Part shown: positions 60,262 through 64,000 of the stretch, one piece after another
How positions within the stretch are numbered: position 1 is the first letter of the stretch
How the letters are laid out: the number at the start of each line of letters is the position of its first letter
From: Muribaculaceae bacterium
GTDB lineage: Bacteria; Bacteroidota; Bacteroidia; Bacteroidales; Muribaculaceae
Direction of reading: 5' to 3'
NCBI GenBank assembly: GCA_023665425.1
Contig: JAMPDX010000001.1
Span: forward strand, 222,925 to 286,924
Length of the DNA: 64,000 nt
Program-made: the position numbers and the translations under genes
Notes under the pieces: model-generated
Databases searched by the model: none
What the model was told of the DNA's origin: nothing
What the model saw: the letters and a program-made list of their open reading frames with translations, nothing else

Positions 60262-62793
60262 TTATTCCATCATCCCTGAGCCGTAGCCGGAACTATCCAT
60301 CACTTCACCCTGCTGCATCATCTGCTGCTTGCTCAGCTTGCTGCGCATATTTCCGAAGGAGAACTTGACAGTAATGTTGATTTGACGTCCTGAACGCCAA
60401 CGTTTATCCTCCTGGGTATAGTTGAGTTTATGACCATTAATGTCTTCTGCAATGCCATATGTATAAGAGTGCATCTTACGAGAATTGAAGAGGTCACGAC
60501 AGTTGATGGAGAAAGTCCAGTTGCCCAGATTCTTACGCAAACCGAGGTCAACACCCCATCCGGCGCCACGCTCACCCTGAGCATTTAGACGCTTGGAATT
60601 GTAACGGCCGGTCACCTGGAAACCAATATCCCACGGCAGGCGCACCTGCGCCATGCAGCGGATATCCCATGCGAATGAGTTACGCTTGTCCCCGGTGACA
60701 GTGGCAACTGTGCCGGTAGGTGTCAGGAAATCAAGGGTCCACGCGCTCACATGATTATTATAAAGGTTGGCAGTGGTAGTAAGACTCAATATGTTGTTAA
60801 ATAGATTGTTCTTGGCCACTAATTCCACACCGGCATCTGTCTGATTGCCTGCATTGGCATGTGTGGTATACATGATGCCATTTTCTATATAGCTGATGTG
60901 GTTGATATTATCAGTGCTAGTGCGTAGAAAGGCTGACATCGAGAGGATGTGTTCGGTGAATGACTTGATGTAGTTGAGCTCAAATGCATTGGAATATGTG
61001 GGCTGCAACTGGTCATTACCCATAGATATATTTGTAGGGTTTGAGATATTCTTAAAGGTGTTGAGCTGAGCTCCCCATGGGCGGCGTATACGTCGAGTAT
61101 AGTTAATCTGCACCTCATTGTCGTGAGGCAAAGACCATGACAAGAAAGCGGAGGGGAACAGTGCAAAGCTGTTGCGCTTATACGGCTCTACATCAGCCTC
61201 TGTCTGGCCGTACTCAAGACTCTTGGCGCGTATCTGCCATGCCTCGGCGCGCAATCCGGCGCTGAAGCTGAAGGCCTTGTATTTACCGCCTAATGTGGCA
61301 TAGAAGGCTGTGATATTGTTAGTGTATATGAAGCGGTTCCATAGGTTCTCCTGAAGCACTAACGGGTTGTCGTTTGTGCGCTCCCAAGTCACAGTAGGCG
61401 AATTTTCATGAGAATAATTACCATTATAACCGGCTTCCAACTTCAGCCAACTTGTCAGTTGATTAGTATAGTCCAACTTGGCCTCAATGCCATTGTTTTG
61501 CATGTGGGAAGACTGCTCCTGGTATACTTCCTCAATGATATCCTCCTCAGCAAGGGGGGCAATGTCATCACCCGGGACGTAATCACCCGGATGCCATTCC
61601 TGATGCTGCAGGAAGCTGCTCCAGCGAGGACCACCCCAGTGGTTGAAGGCCACCATACCGTCGATATTGTGAGTGTCAGAGAATTTATGAGTATAACCTA
61701 ACTCTAAATGCGCACCACGCATATCGCCGTTGTTGCGGTTCAGATTCTTATTATTGAACCATGTGCCGGGCTGATTGCTTGTATAGGTAGTAAGAGAGTT
61801 GCCCCAGTTATGGCCAAGCATACCAAAAGCATTGGCATACAGGTCATCATTGTCTGTGATATGCCATGTGGTACCAAGGCGCAGGAACAAGTTGTTGCCA
61901 TGATTGTGGCTGTCACCATCAGAATACAGGAATTTACCATCCTCATAGTCGCGACGTGAGAAACTACCCCCTTTGCTATGACGCATGCGGAAACCCAACG
62001 AAGCGTACGAGTCGAAATGACTGGTATTATAATTGATATTGACACTGGCATTAGCGCCACCATTGGTATTAGCACCTATCTCGGCACTACCGAAGTAGCC
62101 GCCACGACGGTCCTTCTTCAACACAATATTGATAATACCTGCTGTTCCCTCCGGGCTGTATTTGGCTGACGGATTGGTGATCACCTCAATCTTCTCAATA
62201 GTCTCACCCGGTATCTGCTCAAGGATCTGTGCACGGTTGTCAGCCGTCATACCACTCTCCTTACCATTAATCCATACCGTCACAGAGCTGTTACCACGCA
62301 GACTCACCTCGCCATCCTGGTCTACCTCTACAGAGGGAATTGACTCCAGCAACTCACTTGCTGAAGCACCGGCGGTGGTTATATCATTACCCACAGTAAA
62401 CACCTTCTTGTCAAGTTCAAACTTCATGGTCGAAGCCTGACCTGTAACCACTACTTCCTGAAGCATCTTTGCATCATCGGCCAATGCGATGTCACCAACG
62501 TTCACCGTACCACCCTTAACAGTGACAGGACGCTCTTGCGCGATACTTCCCACATTTGTAGCCTTCAACATATATGAACCATCAGGCACATCTGTAATAA
62601 CAAACTTGCCTTCCAAATCAGCATTAGCACCTATTGGTAGTGCTTTGCCGGTCTTGGCATCAAAGAGCTGTACATTGGCAAAGTCAATGGGCTCGCCGGT
62701 AGCTTTGTTTTTGATAAATCCGGTCACAGTACCTTTGGCAAAACACACCGTTGCCAAGCAGAGAGCGGCCGTAGTCAGAAAAATCTTCTTCAT
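60262..62793 (-). CDS. TonB-dependent receptor-like barrel with carboxypeptidase-like N-domain
   Basis: 843 residues. Signal peptide (MKKIFLTTAALCLATVCFA), carboxypeptidase-regulatory-like domain (about 20-105: GTVTGFIKNKATGEPIDFANVQLFD ... GSYMLKATNVG), plug (LQEVVVTGQASTMKFELDKKVFTV ... NPSAKYSPEGTAGIINIVLKKDRRGG), then an OMP_b-brl_3 barrel. It is a paralogue of 28352-30592, which lacks the first domain. The tail is rich in Met, Gln and Gly (SKQQMMQQGEVMDSSGYGSGMME), like the end of the other copy (GIGSGMPTMQ). No SusD partner; cargo unknown. Confidence 0.9.
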   Translation of the reverse strand: MKKIFLTTAALCLATVCFAKGTVTGFIKNKATGEPIDFANVQLFDAKTGKALPIGANADLEGKFVITDVPDGSYMLKATNVGSIAQERPVTVKGGTVNVGDIALADDAKMLQEVVVTGQASTMKFELDKKVFTVGNDITTAGASASELLESIPSVEVDQDGEVSLRGNSSVTVWINGKESGMTADNRAQILEQIPGETIEKIEVITNPSAKYSPEGTAGIINIVLKKDRRGGYFGSAEIGANTNGGANASVNINYNTSHFDSYASLGFRMRHSKGGSFSRRDYEDGKFLYSDGDSHNHGNNLFLRLGTTWHITDNDDLYANAFGMLGHNWGNSLTTYTSNQPGTWFNNKNLNRNNGDMRGAHLELGYTHKFSDTHNIDGMVAFNHWGGPRWSSFLQHQEWHPGDYVPGDDIAPLAEEDIIEEVYQEQSSHMQNNGIEAKLDYTNQLTSWLKLEAGYNGNYSHENSPTVTWERTNDNPLVLQENLWNRFIYTNNITAFYATLGGKYKAFSFSAGLRAEAWQIRAKSLEYGQTEADVEPYKRNSFALFPSAFLSWSLPHDNEVQINYTRRIRRPWGAQLNTFKNISNPTNISMGNDQLQPTYSNAFELNYIKSFTEHILSMSAFLRTSTDNINHISYIENGIMYTTHANAGNQTDAGVELVAKNNLFNNILSLTTTANLYNNHVSAWTLDFLTPTGTVATVTGDKRNSFAWDIRCMAQVRLPWDIGFQVTGRYNSKRLNAQGERGAGWGVDLGLRKNLGNWTFSINCRDLFNSRKMHSYTYGIAEDINGHKLNYTQEDKRWRSGRQINITVKFSFGNMRSKLSKQQMMQQGEVMDSSGYGSGMME

Positions 62794-63147
62794 TCTAATA
62801 ATCTGTTTCTCAAAAACATAAGCCCTTCAAAAGATTTATCTTAATCTCCTGTCAGGGCCTAATTCATTCTGAGAGGGGTCTAATAATTTCTTTCAGAGAG
62901 CGGGAAAACTCATATCTGCATAGGCACACTACACCGGCCTACATATCTTCTGACACATAAGTTGGAATAAAGTTTAAAGCCCACAATATTAATAAATGTT
63001 AAATTTTATATAACCCTAATTTTGTGATTAGACAAACTATTTTCATAAATAAACGTTTCACATATAGATGATATGACATATTTATTGCAAAACAGCCATA
63101 TCTCAGTTTTATAAGACATATTAACATTAACACATAAAATAGACAAA
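62794..63147. other. Divergent intergenic region between barrel and ABM genes
   Basis: 354 bases. A TAATTTTG box at 63017-63024 could serve the ABM gene, but its upstream element is poor. No clear -7 box for the barrel gene was found. The middle is AT-rich with no ORF or strong hairpin. Confidence 0.45.
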
Positions 63148-63423
63148 ATGATACGACTAAACGTATTTATGACAGTAAGCGAACGCCACCATGCAGAAGT
63201 ACGCATGATAGCTGACCAACTTATCGAAGCATCCCTCAAAGACAAGGGTTGCAAAGGATACGACTTCTTCCAGAGTATCACACGACCAGAAGTAATGATG
63301 ATCTGCGAAACCTGGGAAAACAGCGAAGCCCTCGAAGCTCACCAACAAACAGAACACTTCAAACATCTCGTACCCCTGCTTCACACACTCTGCGAAACCA
63401 AAACAGAAAAATTCGAAAAATAA
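63148..63423 (+). CDS. ABM-domain monooxygenase-like protein (YgiN type)
   Basis: 91 residues, the usual length of antibiotic biosynthesis monooxygenase domains. Motifs: MIRLNVFMTV at the first strand, the helix GCKGYDFFQSI and the MMICETWENSEALEAHQQTEHFK block. Members act on quinols or are heat-stable dimers of unknown activity. It stands alone; the coding strand is A-rich compared with neighbours. Confidence 0.85.
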   Translation: MIRLNVFMTVSERHHAEVRMIADQLIEASLKDKGCKGYDFFQSITRPEVMMICETWENSEALEAHQQTEHFKHLVPLLHTLCETKTEKFEK

Positions 63424-63914
63424 TCCCTACCCTTTTTTATTGATAGGAAGGCACAGTCGTTGACATTTAATCCTCCGCCGCCGACAACACACCTTTCTTA
63501 ACACTACCCGATGGAGAAATCCAAGAGCTTGTTTAATGAAAATGCGACCCCTGAGTTCACTTTTTTCATTAAACAAACTCTATAACATTCTATGCTACAG
63601 ACAGCACTTTGCCCCCTCTATCCATCTCATTTATACCGGTCAACTGCCCCTGTTCGCTGCCCATTTATATCCCCAACATATCAATTTTACATCCAAAACA
63701 TAAATAAAATTTAACAAATATTAAACTCTGATAATCAGTATATTAACGCCCAATTTAAGCATTAAGAAATAAAAAAGCATAAAAAAATTACATCAAAATT
63801 TGGTCATTCCAAAAAAACGCCGTAACTTTGCATCGCAAAAGGGAAAACGATAGTCCGCTAAAAATCGATGCCAAAACATCTCACGATATCGGCAATCCTC
63901 TCCCCCTTGCAAAC
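63424..63914. other. Intergenic region before tRNA-Phe
   Basis: 491 bases. It holds a 19-base inverted repeat with one mismatch (63524-63542 with 63563-63581, arms containing TTGTTTAATGAAAA) around a 20-base loop and no T tract. From 63680 it is AT-rich and ends in the tRNA promoter. No ORF seen. Confidence 0.55.
63799..63830 (+). promoter_or_regulatory. Promoter of tRNA-Phe (TTTG-N20-TAACTTTG)
   Basis: TTTG (63799-63802), 20 bases, TAACTTTG (63823-63830), a full consensus match 84 bases upstream of the tRNA. Confidence 0.8.
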
Positions 63915-63990
63915 GGTGCCATAGCTCAGTTGGTAGAGCAAAGGACTGAAAATCCTTGTGTCCCCGGTTCGATTCCTGGTGGCACCACCA
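63915..63990 (+). tRNA. tRNA-Phe (anticodon GAA)
   Basis: Acceptor stem GGTGCCA pairs with TGGCACC; D arm GCTCAGTTGGTAGAGC; anticodon arm AGGAC-TGAAAAT-CCT with anticodon GAA; T arm CCCGGTTCGATTCCTGG. Discriminator A at 63987, with CCA encoded at 63988-63990. Confidence 0.97.
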
Positions 63991-64000
63991 GAATGAAAGA

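Overview
The window looks like a chromosomal segment of a Bacteroidales gut bacterium, probably close to Muribaculaceae. The order rests on many Bacteroidota -7 promoter boxes (TAnnTTTG, several with TTTG 19-20 bases upstream), the lack of clear Shine-Dalgarno sites, and typical families: GH97, DUF4270, DUF4491, PPi-dependent phosphofructokinase, stand-alone glycogen-synthase-like protein and TonB-dependent barrels. The family-level guess is inference. Most of the window is housekeeping, with a few accessory islands.

Layout. 1-2.0 kb (minus): a coiled-coil protein, a membrane-anchored DNA/RNA endonuclease and the start of mnmE form one operon. 2.0-7.4 kb (minus): a sugar O-acetyltransferase followed by two overlapping DUF262 genes, one with an HNH (DUF1524-like) end, which is a probable GmrSD-like anti-phage restriction module. 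7.9-13.9 kb (plus): pyruvate:ferredoxin oxidoreductase, then a GH97 alpha-glucosidase whose leader carries a 197-bp MITE-like repeat. 14.1-19.1 kb (minus): rsmG, cdsA, an LpxA-like acyltransferase, a DUF4270 lipoprotein and a glycogen-synthase-like protein. 19.4-25.8 kb (plus): S1/P1 nuclease, HsdR_N protein, UvrD/PcrA helicase, carboxynorspermidine decarboxylase, thioredoxin, a VKOR fusion and a translationally coupled 52-codon ORF. 25.9-28.1 kb (minus): ahpF and ahpC for peroxide defence.

28.3-35.7 kb: a TonB-type barrel, an ECF sigma factor with a membrane partner, tRNA-Ser(CGA), an MFS transporter, a protein with only a Spi (protease inhibitor/propeptide) domain, and a small membrane protein. 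35.7-46.8 kb: dnaG, dapA, a DUF4491 protein, pfp, a tRNA methyltransferase (trmN6), a zinc-ribbon coiled-coil protein, a Nif3-like protein, aspS and an unknown membrane protein. 47.1-52.8 kb: an OPT transporter, an acyltransferase-3 protein, a beta-barrel and enolase. 53.2-58.6 kb is the most rearranged part: a TonB receptor, the second copy of the MITE-like repeat exactly at its stop codon, a lipoprotein, a 95-nt nested palindrome, a lipoprotein pair whose first member is frameshifted, and an ORF-less group IIC-like intron beside a terminator hairpin. 58.6-64 kb: a DUF187/GHL10 glycosidase-like protein, a second TonB-type barrel, an ABM monooxygenase and tRNA-Phe.

No CRISPR array, complete prophage, rRNA operon or transposase gene was seen. 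The strongest candidates for under-described biology are the DUF262 pair, the MITE-like repeat, the intron-terminator arrangement, and the thioredoxin/VKOR/small-ORF cassette. Domain calls come from reading motifs by eye; no database search was run.
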